Positions 50,664 to 59,105 of a stretch of DNA of 64,000 nt are shown here, one piece after another. The notes beneath the pieces are model-generated. The model was not told the DNA's origin. It saw nothing but the letters and a program-made list of their open reading frames with translations, and did not search any database. The translations under genes were made by a program, and so were the position numbers. The stretch is taken from contig CARVLU010000001.1 of the NCBI GenBank assembly GCA_949082785.1, forward strand, positions 157,455 through 221,454, read 5' to 3'. Position 1 is the first letter of the stretch, and each line of letters starts with the position of its first letter. Source of the DNA: an uncultured Alphaproteobacteria bacterium. Lineage in GTDB: Bacteria; Pseudomonadota; Alphaproteobacteria; Rs-D84.

Positions 50664-51784
50664 TCCAGCGTCCTTTTGAAGCGCAGCAAACACGCCGCCA
50701 ACAATACAATCGCAATTGCCGCCAGTGCGGCGAACGCCGGCCACAGGGATACGATTGAACTGCCCTTTAAAAACTGGTCGCGGGTGATGTCGATATAAAA
50801 CCGCGCGGGGAAAACGGCGGAAATATACTGATACACGCGGCCCATGTATTCGACCGGAAACACAAAGCCCGACAAAATCACCGTCGGCAACAATCCGACA
50901 ACGGCGGCGTATTGAATGGCGACCTGTTGATTATGGGTGGATATGGATATATACAACCCCATCCCCAAATACCCCAGAATGAACAACACCGTCCCCAATA
51001 TCAGCGTCAGATAATTGCCCACAAACGGCACGCCAAACACGACGCGCGCCACGATAAACACCAACACAAATCCCAAAAAGCTGATAATTGCATAAGGCAA
51101 CGTTTTCCCCAGGATAATTTCCAGTGATGTTGCCGGCGTTGACAACAGCATTTCCATCGAACCCTGTTCCCATTCGCGGCAAATGGTCAACGTGGTCAAC
51201 ATAATCGCCACCAACGCGATAATCACCGCCGACAATCCCGGCACCGAAAACCAACGTGAATTTAATTCCGGGTTAAACAAATACCGCACGCGCATGGCCG
51301 GATTTTGGCGCGACATGTACGCCGGGATATCGTGGATTTTAAAATACGCACTGCGGTTAATAATGGTCAGATAATTCATGATGGCCATAATGGCGGAATT
51401 GTCGGCGCCATCGACCAAGACCTGGACTGGGGCGGTGGTGGCGGATAAAAAATTCTTTTCAAAATTTGGGGGGATGACGACCGCCGCGCGGGCGCGTTCA
51501 TCGACGATGTCATTATGCACATCCCCGGGATTGGCCAACGGATACGTTTTGAAATAATCCGAACTGCCAAACGTGTCGATTAACCGACGCGAACTTTCCG
51601 TCTGGTCATGGTCAACACAGGCCAAATGAATGGATTTGATATTGAATTCAATCGAATTGCCCAGAATTAACACAATCGTCAACGGCAACAGCAGCGCCAT
51701 AATCAGCGTGAACGGGTCGCGCATGATGTGCTTGAATTCTTTGGAAAAGATGGCCAGCGCCCGGCGCCATGAAAATCGCTTCAT
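50660..51784 (-). CDS. ABC-2 type permease, first subunit
   Basis: 374 residues, same layout as the partner: helix near 26-45, periplasmic domain about 50-175, five C-terminal helices, with WEQGSMEMLLSTPATSLEI and LSGFVFPVEYMGRVYQYISAVFP. YbhS/YhhJ-like. Overlaps the ATPase stop by 4 nt and the next permease by 4 nt. The pair exports small amphipathic compounds or drugs in known relatives. Confidence 0.92.
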   Translation of the reverse strand: MKRFSWRRALAIFSKEFKHIMRDPFTLIMALLLPLTIVLILGNSIEFNIKSIHLACVDHDQTESSRRLIDTFGSSDYFKTYPLANPGDVHNDIVDERARAAVVIPPNFEKNFLSATTAPVQVLVDGADNSAIMAIMNYLTIINRSAYFKIHDIPAYMSRQNPAMRVRYLFNPELNSRWFSVPGLSAVIIALVAIMLTTLTICREWEQGSMEMLLSTPATSLEIILGKTLPYAIISFLGFVLVFIVARVVFGVPFVGNYLTLILGTVLFILGYLGMGLYISISTHNQQVAIQYAAVVGLLPTVILSGFVFPVEYMGRVYQYISAVFPARFYIDITRDQFLKGSSIVSLWPAFAALAAIAIVLLAACLLRFKRTLE

Positions 51785-52698
51785 CTATTCTGTCCTTCGA
51801 CCAGGCGGATAAACACATCTTCCAGTGATGGGGGAATGGATTTAATATCGAAATCCCGGCGCATTTTGCGAATATGCGCCGCCGCGTCCACATCGTCACG
51901 AAACCGGATATGATAATGACGCCCGTACGGTTCGCACATATCCAACACGTCCGGGTCGGGCATGCGGGGATTTTTGACACGCGGGGTTATGTTATACAAA
52001 CTGTCGCCGAATGTCTGACGCTTTAAATTATCGGGGGCGTCGATGGCAATTAATTCGCCCGACCGCATTAACGCAATACGGTTACAGTTTTCCGCTTCGT
52101 CCATGTAATGGGTGGTGACAAAGATTGTCTTTCCATCCGCCGCCAATTTGCGTATCAGACGCCAAAACTGTTGCCGCGCGACGGGGGCCACGCCCGCGGT
52201 TGGTTCGTCCAAGAAAATAATTTTCGGGTCATGCAACAATGCAACGCACAGGGCAACTTCCTGTTTAATGCCGCCGGGCAGATTTTTAACGACCGTTGAT
52301 AAATCATGCTTAAACCCGATAAAATCCAGCAACCGCGCCCGCCGCGCCGCATAATCGGCCGCCGACATTTTCCGCAACGCGGCCGCAAAATCAAAGTTTT
52401 CACGCACCGTCAGCCCGTCGTATAATGTAAAGCGTTGTGACATATAGCCAACCTTTTGCTTTATCTGGTTTTCGCGTCCCGCCGTAAATTCTGCGCCATC
52501 GATAACAACGCGACCGGAACTGGCCGGCAATAATCCGCACAGCACCCGGATGGTGGTCGTCTTGCCCGCACCGTTTGCGCCCAAAAAACCAAATATTTCC
52601 CCCGCCCCAACGCGAAACGACACATCGCGCACGGCAAAAAAATCACCGAATTGGACCGACAAATTGCGGACATCGACAATGGGGGCGCCCTTATTCAT
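51781..52698 (-). CDS. ABC transporter ATPase, second of two
   Basis: 305 residues from the ATG at 52696-52698, with GGGGGA upstream. Walker A GFLGANGAGKTTTIRVL, Q-loop YMSQRFTLYDGLTVREN, signature NLPGGIKQEVALCVAL (Pro for Ser in LSGG), Walker B KIIFLDEPTAGV, H-loop FVTTHYMDEA. The C-terminal part (240-305) is a short extra domain. With 52691-53425 it matches the two halves of the fused ATPase YbhF. Confidence 0.93.
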   Translation of the reverse strand: MNKGAPIVDVRNLSVQFGDFFAVRDVSFRVGAGEIFGFLGANGAGKTTTIRVLCGLLPASSGRVVIDGAEFTAGRENQIKQKVGYMSQRFTLYDGLTVRENFDFAAALRKMSAADYAARRARLLDFIGFKHDLSTVVKNLPGGIKQEVALCVALLHDPKIIFLDEPTAGVAPVARQQFWRLIRKLAADGKTIFVTTHYMDEAENCNRIALMRSGELIAIDAPDNLKRQTFGDSLYNITPRVKNPRMPDPDVLDMCEPYGRHYHIRFRDDVDAAAHIRKMRRDFDIKSIPPSLEDVFIRLVEGQNR

Positions 52699-53425
52699 GT
52701 TGCAATCCCCCACGCTTTAAAAAGAATTCATCAAAATTGGCGCACCGGTTCCGGGTTAACAAATCGCGCGGTTCGCCGACGGCCAAAACACCGCCGCGTT
52801 CCATCAGAACAACCTGGCTGCACCGTTCGGCTTCGTCCATGTATGCGGTTGACATGATGACCAAGATGCCCTGGCTGCGGGCGGCATGCAACAGATTCCA
52901 AAATTCGCGCCGACTGATGGGGTCAACGCCGTTGGTCGGTTCATCCAACAACATCACCCGCGGCGAACGCAACAGCGCGCACATCAGCCCCAGTTTTTTA
53001 TACATCCCGCCCGACAGATTGCCCGCCGGCATGTCCAAAAACTTGTCCAAACGCGCCAGATTGACCAATTCCGCCTTTTTTCGGCGATATTCATCGGGCG
53101 CGATGCTGTATAATTTTTGAAAGAAATCCAAATGTTCATCCACCGACAGGTCTGCGTACAGGCTTTGGCTTTGCGGCATGTATGCAATGTGTTGCCGAAA
53201 ATCCTGGAAATCAATCGGTGCGCCATCGGCCATGTACGTAATGTCGCCGGCATCCGCATGCAACAGGTGCAACATCAACCGAAACAGTGTCGTTTTGCCC
53301 GCCCCCGCCGGTCCAATCACCCCGTACAGATTGCCGCCCTGAAAATTCATGGACACACCATCCAACGCGGGGGTTTTCTTGAACCCCTTGGACACGTTGG
53401 CGATGCGGATTTCTATGTCATTCAT
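52691..53425 (-). CDS. ABC transporter ATPase, first of two
   Basis: 244 residues. Walker A GVIGPAGAGKTTLFRLM, Q-loop YMPQSQSLYADLSVDEHLDF, signature NLSGGMYKKLGLMCALL, Walker B VMLLDEPTNGVDPISRREF, H-loop MSTAYMDEAERC with Ala-Tyr replacing the usual His pair position, so its ATP hydrolysis may be weak. Overlaps the membrane fusion gene by 8 nt and the second ATPase by 8 nt. Confidence 0.93.
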   Translation of the reverse strand: MNDIEIRIANVSKGFKKTPALDGVSMNFQGGNLYGVIGPAGAGKTTLFRLMLHLLHADAGDITYMADGAPIDFQDFRQHIAYMPQSQSLYADLSVDEHLDFFQKLYSIAPDEYRRKKAELVNLARLDKFLDMPAGNLSGGMYKKLGLMCALLRSPRVMLLDEPTNGVDPISRREFWNLLHAARSQGILVIMSTAYMDEAERCSQVVLMERGGVLAVGEPRDLLTRNRCANFDEFFLKRGGLQHE

Positions 53426-54176
53426 TTAACAAATTGCTTTCGATTGTCATGCCCGATTTCAATGTCAAATCGGGGTTGTCAAACTTTACCTTTACCCCAT
53501 ATACCAGACGTGTTCTTTCTTCGCGGGTTTGGACGTTTTTGGGAGTAAATTCGGCTTCTTCGCTGATTTTGATAATGCGGCCGGGGAATGTTTTATCGGG
53601 CGCCTCTGGCAACAAACCGATGACGGGTTGGCCCACGCGCAATTTGTGCAGCATGTCGTACGGGACATAAAAATACGCCCAGATGTCATACGGATTGGCC
53701 AACGACAACAACGGCGCGCCCGGGGAAACAATTTCGCCCACTTCGCGGAACTTGGTCATGACCATGCCGTCAATCGGCGATTTTATCTGGCACCAATCCA
53801 GTTTTAAATCATTGTCCTGTTTATTGCGGGTCATGACATCAAATTCCGCCTGGGACAGATGGCCGCGGGCCTGTAACGCGGCGGCGCGTTCGTAATCGCC
53901 GTCAATCTGGTGCGCCAAAATTTTGTATGTATCACAGCTTAATTCCATTAAAACCTGGCCGGATTGGACGGTGTCGCCTTCGATAACATACTGGTGCGAA
54001 ATGTCGGACGCAACGCGGGCGGACAACACAACCTTGGTCGTTTCCAGCGTCCCCGCAAACACAAACGGACGCGCCGCAATCACACGGTGAATAATCACGC
54101 CCCCCACAATTGCCACCGCCGCCGCAATGGCGACAATGATGGCAGTTTTCTTTTGCTTTGGCGTAAATTTTATCAT
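53418..54176 (-). CDS. HlyD-family membrane fusion protein
   Basis: 252 residues from the ATG at 54174-54176 (GGGGGTGGGG upstream). One N-terminal membrane helix (about 10-31), biotinyl-lipoyl half domains around 40-75 and 120-160, a very short coiled-coil hairpin (about 80-110), and a beta-barrel end. YbhG/EmrA type but with a reduced hairpin. First gene of the six-gene exporter operon: MFP, two ATPases, two permeases, TolC. Confidence 0.9.
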   Translation of the reverse strand: MIKFTPKQKKTAIIVAIAAAVAIVGGVIIHRVIAARPFVFAGTLETTKVVLSARVASDISHQYVIEGDTVQSGQVLMELSCDTYKILAHQIDGDYERAAALQARGHLSQAEFDVMTRNKQDNDLKLDWCQIKSPIDGMVMTKFREVGEIVSPGAPLLSLANPYDIWAYFYVPYDMLHKLRVGQPVIGLLPEAPDKTFPGRIIKISEEAEFTPKNVQTREERTRLVYGVKVKFDNPDLTLKSGMTIESNLLNE

Positions 54177-54267
54177 ACGACCCCACCCCCAGAATTTATT
54201 CACAGCAATAAATATTATTGTTTTTAATTAATTATATAGATTTGTTTTCAACTGCAAATAAAAATAA

Positions 54268-54356
54268 GGGCATTTATTGAATATTTTTTACTTGCATATC
54301 AGACTTTTATGGGTCTGAAAATGCAGCGCAACAAAAAATATTCGGAATAAATGCCC
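54268..54356. repeat. Long imperfect palindrome, about 89 bp
   Basis: Arm 54268-54289 (starts GGGCATTTATT, ends AATATTTTTT) pairs with 54333-54356; inside, TTGCAT/ATGC and CAGAC (54300-54304)/GTCTG (54313-54317) continue the stem to an 8-nt loop. It could be a MITE or a structured RNA. It lies in the 54177-54519 gap between the exporter operon and the tRNA-Pro terminator; that gap has no convincing gene. Confidence 0.75.
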
Positions 54357-54519
54357 AGAATCAATCAACGCCCGTGCTTGTGCGCATGATTCATCATAAA
54401 ATTGTTTGTAAATTGTTGCGGGGATACGCGAATGACGCGCGGGTTGCACAGCAACCAAGCGACCTGTTCGAACACAATCCGACGGATTGCTGTTTGGATT
54501 CAGGATTGTCCAACCCAAT

Positions 54520-54558
54520 TTAACAAAATAGACGCCCAAAAGGCGTCTATTTTGTTAA
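54520..54558 (-). terminator. Strong terminator after tRNA-Pro
   Basis: Perfect 17-bp stem (54520-54536 with 54542-54558), loop CAAAA, four bases beyond the tRNA 3' end. It can work on both strands. Confidence 0.85.
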
Positions 54559-54562
54559 ACCA

Positions 54563-54639
54563 TGGTCGGGGCGACATGATTCGAACATGCGACATCTTGC
54601 TCCCAAAGCAAGCACTCTACCAGACTGAGCTACGCCCCG
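54563..54639 (-). tRNA. tRNA-Pro (TGG)
   Basis: 77 nt with encoded CCA. Acceptor CGGGGCG/CGCCCCG, D-arm AGCTCAGTCTGGTAGAGT, anticodon loop CTTTGGG (anticodon TGG), T-arm GCATGTTCGAATCATGT. The serine recombinase gene begins 77 nt beyond its 5' end. Confidence 0.96.
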
Positions 54640-54715
54640 AAATCCCCGGAATTATATCAGCAAAATCCCCAAATGCAAATTTTTATCTGACACAACAACA
54701 AAAAAAGGAACCATC

Positions 54716-55309
54716 ATGATATACGGATACATCCGCGTCAGCACCGACCGCCAAGATTGCGCGAACCAAAAACTGGGGATAGAAGCCAAGGCAAAAAGCC
54801 TGGGGATGTGCATTGAAGAATACATCCAAGACAACGGCGTTTCGGGCACCCGGGAACCGGAATCACGCGCCCTGGGCGGCGTATTACAGCAATTAAAACC
54901 GGGCGACGTGATTATTTGCAGCGAACTGTCCCGTCTGGGGCGCAAATTATTCATGATTATGCGCATTTTGGAATATTGCATGCAGCGCGGCGCACGCCTG
55001 TACACGGTCAAAGACAATTATGAACTGGGCGATAATATCCAAAGCAAGGTTTTGGCATTCGCATTCGGCATCAGCGCCGAAATCGAACGCGATTTAATCA
55101 GTCAGCGTACCAAGGAAGCCCTGGCGCGACGAAAATTGGCGGGCCACCCCCTGGGGCGAATCCGCGGCAGCCGGAACCAGCATTACAAACTGGAACCGCA
55201 CGCACAATATATCAAAAATCAGCTGGCCAACGGCACCCCCCGATACAAAATTGCGGCAAAATTGCACGTCGCGCCGTGGACATTGCGACGCTTTATCAGG
55301 CAGTTCTAA
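54716..55309 (+). CDS. Serine recombinase (resolvase/invertase type)
   Basis: 197 residues, AAAAAGGA before the ATG. Catalytic domain 1-~140: YGYIRVSTDRQD with nucleophile Ser 9, DNGVSGTRE, GDVIICSELSRLGRKLF (Arg residues of the active site), then the long E helix. C-terminal HTH about 150-195 (GTPRYKIAAKLHVAPWTLRRF). Lengths fit Tn3/Gin/Hin-type enzymes that act at short sites. Inverted repeats lie immediately downstream. Next to tRNA-Pro and a glycan cluster, it marks an accessory region. Confidence 0.93.
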   Translation: MIYGYIRVSTDRQDCANQKLGIEAKAKSLGMCIEEYIQDNGVSGTREPESRALGGVLQQLKPGDVIICSELSRLGRKLFMIMRILEYCMQRGARLYTVKDNYELGDNIQSKVLAFAFGISAEIERDLISQRTKEALARRKLAGHPLGRIRGSRNQHYKLEPHAQYIKNQLANGTPRYKIAAKLHVAPWTLRRFIRQF

Positions 55310-55506
55310 CCAGCGTTTGAAATTCCTGTTATTTTGTTCCTATTATGGGGTGAAAACCGGCAAATGTCAATACGACCGACATGACAATTTTAACGCTGGC
55401 TTCTTTTGTCAGGTTGATTTTTTTGTTCTTTTGGGGGCGGATGCGACATATCGCAAGACTGTCGGAATCAACGCGGCTAAGGCTTTGATTGTTTGAACAT
55501 CCGCCC
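55310..55506. repeat. Inverted repeats after the recombinase gene
   Basis: First pair: 55310-55324 (CCAGCGTTTGAAATT) and 55386-55399 (AATTTTAACGCTGG), about 60 bp apart. Second pair: GGGCGGATG at 55435-55443 and CATCCGCCC at 55498-55506, with GCGA-cata-TCGC between. Either could be a recombination site; the second could be a leader fold for the glycosyltransferase gene at 55533. No gene lies in this 220-bp gap. Confidence 0.5.
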
Positions 55507-55532
55507 ACCTGTGAACCCAATGGTGCGGCTGT

Positions 55533-56693
55533 ATGAATAAAACCAAAGTTGTTTTTTGTATCCCAAATATGGTTATTGGTGGCGTTGAAAACGTCTTGGT
55601 CAACAGTTTGACCGAATTGCTGAAAAACGACAATCTGGATATTGCAATCGCACTGCACGCGCCGGTACGCGAACCGGTGCATCGCGCATGGTTGGATGCG
55701 CATCCCGAAATTCCGACATATGTTTATTACCCGCTGTGCAACTGGTTCGAAGATTTACAGAAATATTGCCGCGCATTCCCGTTGAAGCCATTGCGCAAAA
55801 TTGTATTCAGTTTATATAAAAAATACCGCCGCGTTATTTCCCGCCGCAATAAAATCATGCGCCGCGCGGACGTGATTATCGATTATAAAAACATTAGTTT
55901 TTTCAAAGAATTACGCAGTGTCCCCACCCCGCGCATCACATGGGTGCATGGGCCGGCAAAATATCTGCGCGACAATGGGTTGGCCCCACACGTCAACATT
56001 TATAATCACATTGTCGGTTTGACGGACGATTTCGTCAATGAATTCCGGCGCGATTTCCCCGAATACCGCGGACGCGTCACACGCATTTACAACCCCATCG
56101 ACGGGGATAAAATTCGCGCCATGGCGGTGCACGGCGCGCGGCATCCGGGCCGCTATTTCTGCCAGGTGTCGCGTCTGGACCCGGTCCAGAAAGATATCCC
56201 CACGTTAATTCGTGCATTCAATATGTTTTGGGCGGCCGCGGGCACGCCGGACGTGGATTTGTTAATTGTTGGCAACGGGTCGCAAATGGCTGAACTGAAA
56301 CAGATGGTGGCCGATTTGCCATGCGCACGTCATATTGTCTTTGTCGGGGCGACACCCAATCCATACGGATATATGGCGGGTGCAATGGCGACCATTTTGG
56401 CCACCCGATACGAAGGATTGCCAACCGTTTTAATTGAATCCGCGGTTTTGGGGACACCGTGCATTTCCGCAGATTGTCCGAACGGGCCGCGTGAAATCTT
56501 GATGAATGGTCGTGCGGGATTACTGTTTGATGTGGGTGACGCCGTCAAATTGGCCACCCACATGACGGGCATCTGGCAAAATACTGTCAATACGCGGCAA
56601 TTAATTGATACCGCATCCCAGAACTTGGACCGCTTTGCCCCGGATGCCGCGGCATCGCAAATCACCCATTTGATAAAGGAATACATTAAATGA
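55533..56693 (+). CDS. Family 4-type glycosyltransferase
   Basis: 386 residues, two Rossmann domains. N-terminal FCIPNMVIGGVENVLVNSL is the acceptor-side glycine loop; C-terminal domain with FCQVSRLDPVQKDIPTLIRAF and the donor-binding ATRYEGLPTVLIESAVLGTPCI (EGLPxxxIE). Transfers a sugar from an NDP-sugar, probably in surface glycan assembly. Stop overlaps the next start by 4 nt. The ribosome site is weak. Confidence 0.9.
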   Translation: MNKTKVVFCIPNMVIGGVENVLVNSLTELLKNDNLDIAIALHAPVREPVHRAWLDAHPEIPTYVYYPLCNWFEDLQKYCRAFPLKPLRKIVFSLYKKYRRVISRRNKIMRRADVIIDYKNISFFKELRSVPTPRITWVHGPAKYLRDNGLAPHVNIYNHIVGLTDDFVNEFRRDFPEYRGRVTRIYNPIDGDKIRAMAVHGARHPGRYFCQVSRLDPVQKDIPTLIRAFNMFWAAAGTPDVDLLIVGNGSQMAELKQMVADLPCARHIVFVGATPNPYGYMAGAMATILATRYEGLPTVLIESAVLGTPCISADCPNGPREILMNGRAGLLFDVGDAVKLATHMTGIWQNTVNTRQLIDTASQNLDRFAPDAAASQITHLIKEYIK

Positions 56694-57640
56694 CGTCCCC
56701 AAACGCATCTTCATCCAAAAGATTATTTTTATTTGCCGCATATGATAAAGATTGTCTGATTGACGATACATTGCTGTATTATTTGGAAGCGCTGTCGAAA
56801 TTGGGTGACATCATATTTACGATGGATAATGACACCCCAGCCAAAGAAATGGCAAAATTGGACCGAATTCCAAATATTCTGCACGCCAGTGCGCAACGTC
56901 ACGGTGAATATGATTTTGGTTCATACAAACGCGGATACATCTGGGCGAACGATAACCAGATTCTGGATAATTATGATTGGATTTATTTGACCAATGATTC
57001 TGTACTGGGACCCATGGGCGATTTGGAATCAATGCTGATGAATATTGAATCACGGGGCGCTGATTGCGTTGGAATGGTCAGTAATGACCCGCAACTGTTA
57101 CCGGCGCACATTCAATCATGGTTTGTTGGATTGAAACGGCATGTGGCCACATCAAAATTCTTTCGTGATTTCATCACCAACGTTGCCCACCAGACCGATA
57201 AACTGTCCGTCGTTTATAAATACGAAGTGCGCATGTCCCAAATGTTGGTCGAAAACGGATGCACATATGCAGCCCTGTTCGAAAATTACGGTCCGACCAT
57301 TTATACCAATCCGCACCTGGCATTAAAAGCCGGCGTGCCGTTTATCAAAAAACTGGCATTGGGAAAATTGCAAGAATTACAATTATTGTATACTTACACC
57401 GGCGACCGCCTGGTGGCGTCCATTTTGATATATGCGGTGCGCCACGGTATCGCCTTGTCCAACAAAGTGCAACAACCACAATACATCCGACGTTTTCGCA
57501 TAACAATGATGGGGCTTCCGATATTGACCATATACAGCCAATTCGATGAATCCCGCAAGGCGTATAAATTATACATCTTTGATAAAATCCCGATTGTTAA
57601 AATCTGGTTTCAATCTAACCATTCAACCCAGGAAGCATAA
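56690..57640 (+). CDS. RgpF-like rhamnan synthesis protein
   Basis: 316 residues, no membrane helix. FLFAAYDKDCLIDD at the N-terminus and the family-typical HGEYDFGSYKRGYIW (about 71-85), YDWIYLTNDSVLGPMG, and FVGLKRHVATSKFFRDF. This matches the rhamnan synthesis F family, which transfers sugars in polysaccharide and O-antigen building. Coupled to the GT4 gene. Confidence 0.85.
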   Translation: MTSPNASSSKRLFLFAAYDKDCLIDDTLLYYLEALSKLGDIIFTMDNDTPAKEMAKLDRIPNILHASAQRHGEYDFGSYKRGYIWANDNQILDNYDWIYLTNDSVLGPMGDLESMLMNIESRGADCVGMVSNDPQLLPAHIQSWFVGLKRHVATSKFFRDFITNVAHQTDKLSVVYKYEVRMSQMLVENGCTYAALFENYGPTIYTNPHLALKAGVPFIKKLALGKLQELQLLYTYTGDRLVASILIYAVRHGIALSNKVQQPQYIRRFRITMMGLPILTIYSQFDESRKAYKLYIFDKIPIVKIWFQSNHSTQEA

Positions 57641-57641
57641 A

Positions 57642-58385
57642 ATGGCACACAAAAATACATGTGTTGTGTACACATGCATAACAAACGGATATGATAATTT
57701 AATACGCCATAAATTTTCCGCACCGGATTGGGATTATGTATGCTTTACCGACAATGCAAAATTGTTAAAACGCGGGCGCGTGGGGCGTTGGCAGATACGA
57801 CCACTGGCATACGATAAATCGGATAATACCCGAAACGCCCGTTGGCACAAGACACACCCGCACATCCTGTTTCCAAATTACCAGGCCAGTTTGTGGATTG
57901 ACAGCAACGGCGAAATCTTGACACCGCATGTGTTCGATTTGGTGTCCCGCGCGGGGAAATCAATGCTGATACCGTATCATTTCAGTCGGGATTGCGTTTT
58001 TGACGAAGCGGTCGAAGTCGTCTTATGCCGCAAAGACACCCCCGAAAACGTGAATAACATGGTCTTTGTACTGGAAACAAACGTCATTTACCGCCACCAT
58101 AACGATGCGAAAATTATGGAATTAATGAACGTGTGGTGGGATTTTATCGAAAAATATTCCAAGCGGGACCAGCTGTCGCTGTCGTATGTATTGTGGTGTG
58201 CAAACATCTCAGTTGCAGACATTTCGTTTAATAACGCACGCATGGATACCGTAAATTTCCGATTTATCACACACACATCAGAAAGTCGTGGTTCACGCAA
58301 ATGGTTTGGCAAAGTTCGTTGTGCCGACAACCGCCGCCGTATTTATTTCTGCGGAATTTGTGTATTTTCATACACGCGGCATTAA
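57642..58385 (+). CDS. DUF616-type glycosyltransferase-like protein
   Basis: 247 residues from the ATG at 57642 with AGGAAG upstream. VVYTCITNGYDNLIRHKF (about 7-24), DWDYVCFTDNA, RPLAYDKSDNTRNARWHKTHPHILFPNY and LWIDSNGEI (DxN-type sugar-nucleotide site) match the DUF616/TOD1-like family. The last 20 residues (RRRIYFCGICVFSYTRH) look unusual for the family and may reflect an altered 3' end. Confidence 0.8.
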   Translation: MAHKNTCVVYTCITNGYDNLIRHKFSAPDWDYVCFTDNAKLLKRGRVGRWQIRPLAYDKSDNTRNARWHKTHPHILFPNYQASLWIDSNGEILTPHVFDLVSRAGKSMLIPYHFSRDCVFDEAVEVVLCRKDTPENVNNMVFVLETNVIYRHHNDAKIMELMNVWWDFIEKYSKRDQLSLSYVLWCANISVADISFNNARMDTVNFRFITHTSESRGSRKWFGKVRCADNRRRIYFCGICVFSYTRH

Positions 58386-58406
58386 TACAAAGGGGGATTA
58401 TAACAC

Positions 58407-59105
58407 ATGGGCTTATTCAAGAAATACCGCCAAAAAATACGCATGGTTAAATCATTGCGGAAATATTACCGCCGGGGGAATCGATTGACCCTGGTGGGGG
58501 CGGACGGCAACAAAATTGTAAATCCCAAATACTTTACGGGGCTGAAAATCAAATCATGCGGCACGGGAAATGATATTACAATTGAATTGCCGATTAATAT
58601 CGAAAAATACTTAATCCTGGTATTGACCGATAACACCACCGTGCGAATCGGCCGAAATACGCGTTTTGGCGAACCCAGTAACATCTGCAAATCCCGCGGG
58701 ACAGCCCCAAACCATGTGTATATTGGACGCAATTGTGGCATTGGCCAGTGCACGATTGACATCACTGATCACGGCAATGTTGAAATCGGTAACGATTGCA
58801 TGTTTTCATGGGGAATCGTCTTTAAGACAGATGACACGCATGCCGTCTTTGACGCGACCACAGGCGCCATTTTGAATAAATCCACCGGCATCAGTGTCGG
58901 CAATAATGTGTGAATTGGGATGAATGCAACGATATTAAAAAATTCGGTTGTCCCCGACCACACCATTGTTGGCGCCCACAGTGTCGTTGCCGGCAAATTT
59001 CGGGACCAATATACCGTTGTGGCGGGCAACCCCGCCCGCGTGGCCAAGACCGGTGTCAATTGGTCCCGGCAATCGATTGCCGATTATTGCGCACAAAATC
59101 CGTAA
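58407..59105 (+). pseudogene. Left-handed beta-helix acyltransferase interrupted by TGA
   Basis: The reading frame opens with AGGGGGA and ATG at 58407, runs 168 codons to a TGA at 58911-58913, and continues in the same frame to a TAA at 59103-59105. Hexapeptide-repeat acyltransferases have the run GNNVWIGMNATIL; here it reads GNNV-stop-IGMNATIL, so one base change turned TGG (Trp) into TGA. The back part still carries IVGAHSVVAG and VVAGNPARVAK. Family: serine/sugar O-acetyltransferases. An ATG at 58920 could restart translation of the tail. Most simply a recent pseudogene. Confidence 0.85.

Noticed and set aside
54288..54539. 83-codon minus-strand frame near tRNA-Pro
   Set aside because: It runs across the long palindrome and lacks a ribosome site; no recognisable motif.
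58911..58913. TGA read as tryptophan (altered genetic code)
   Set aside because: dnaE, ruvB, aroK and the first permease all end in TGA at tight ATGA overlaps with the next gene. Recoding would fuse these genes, so the TGA in the acyltransferase is a mutation.
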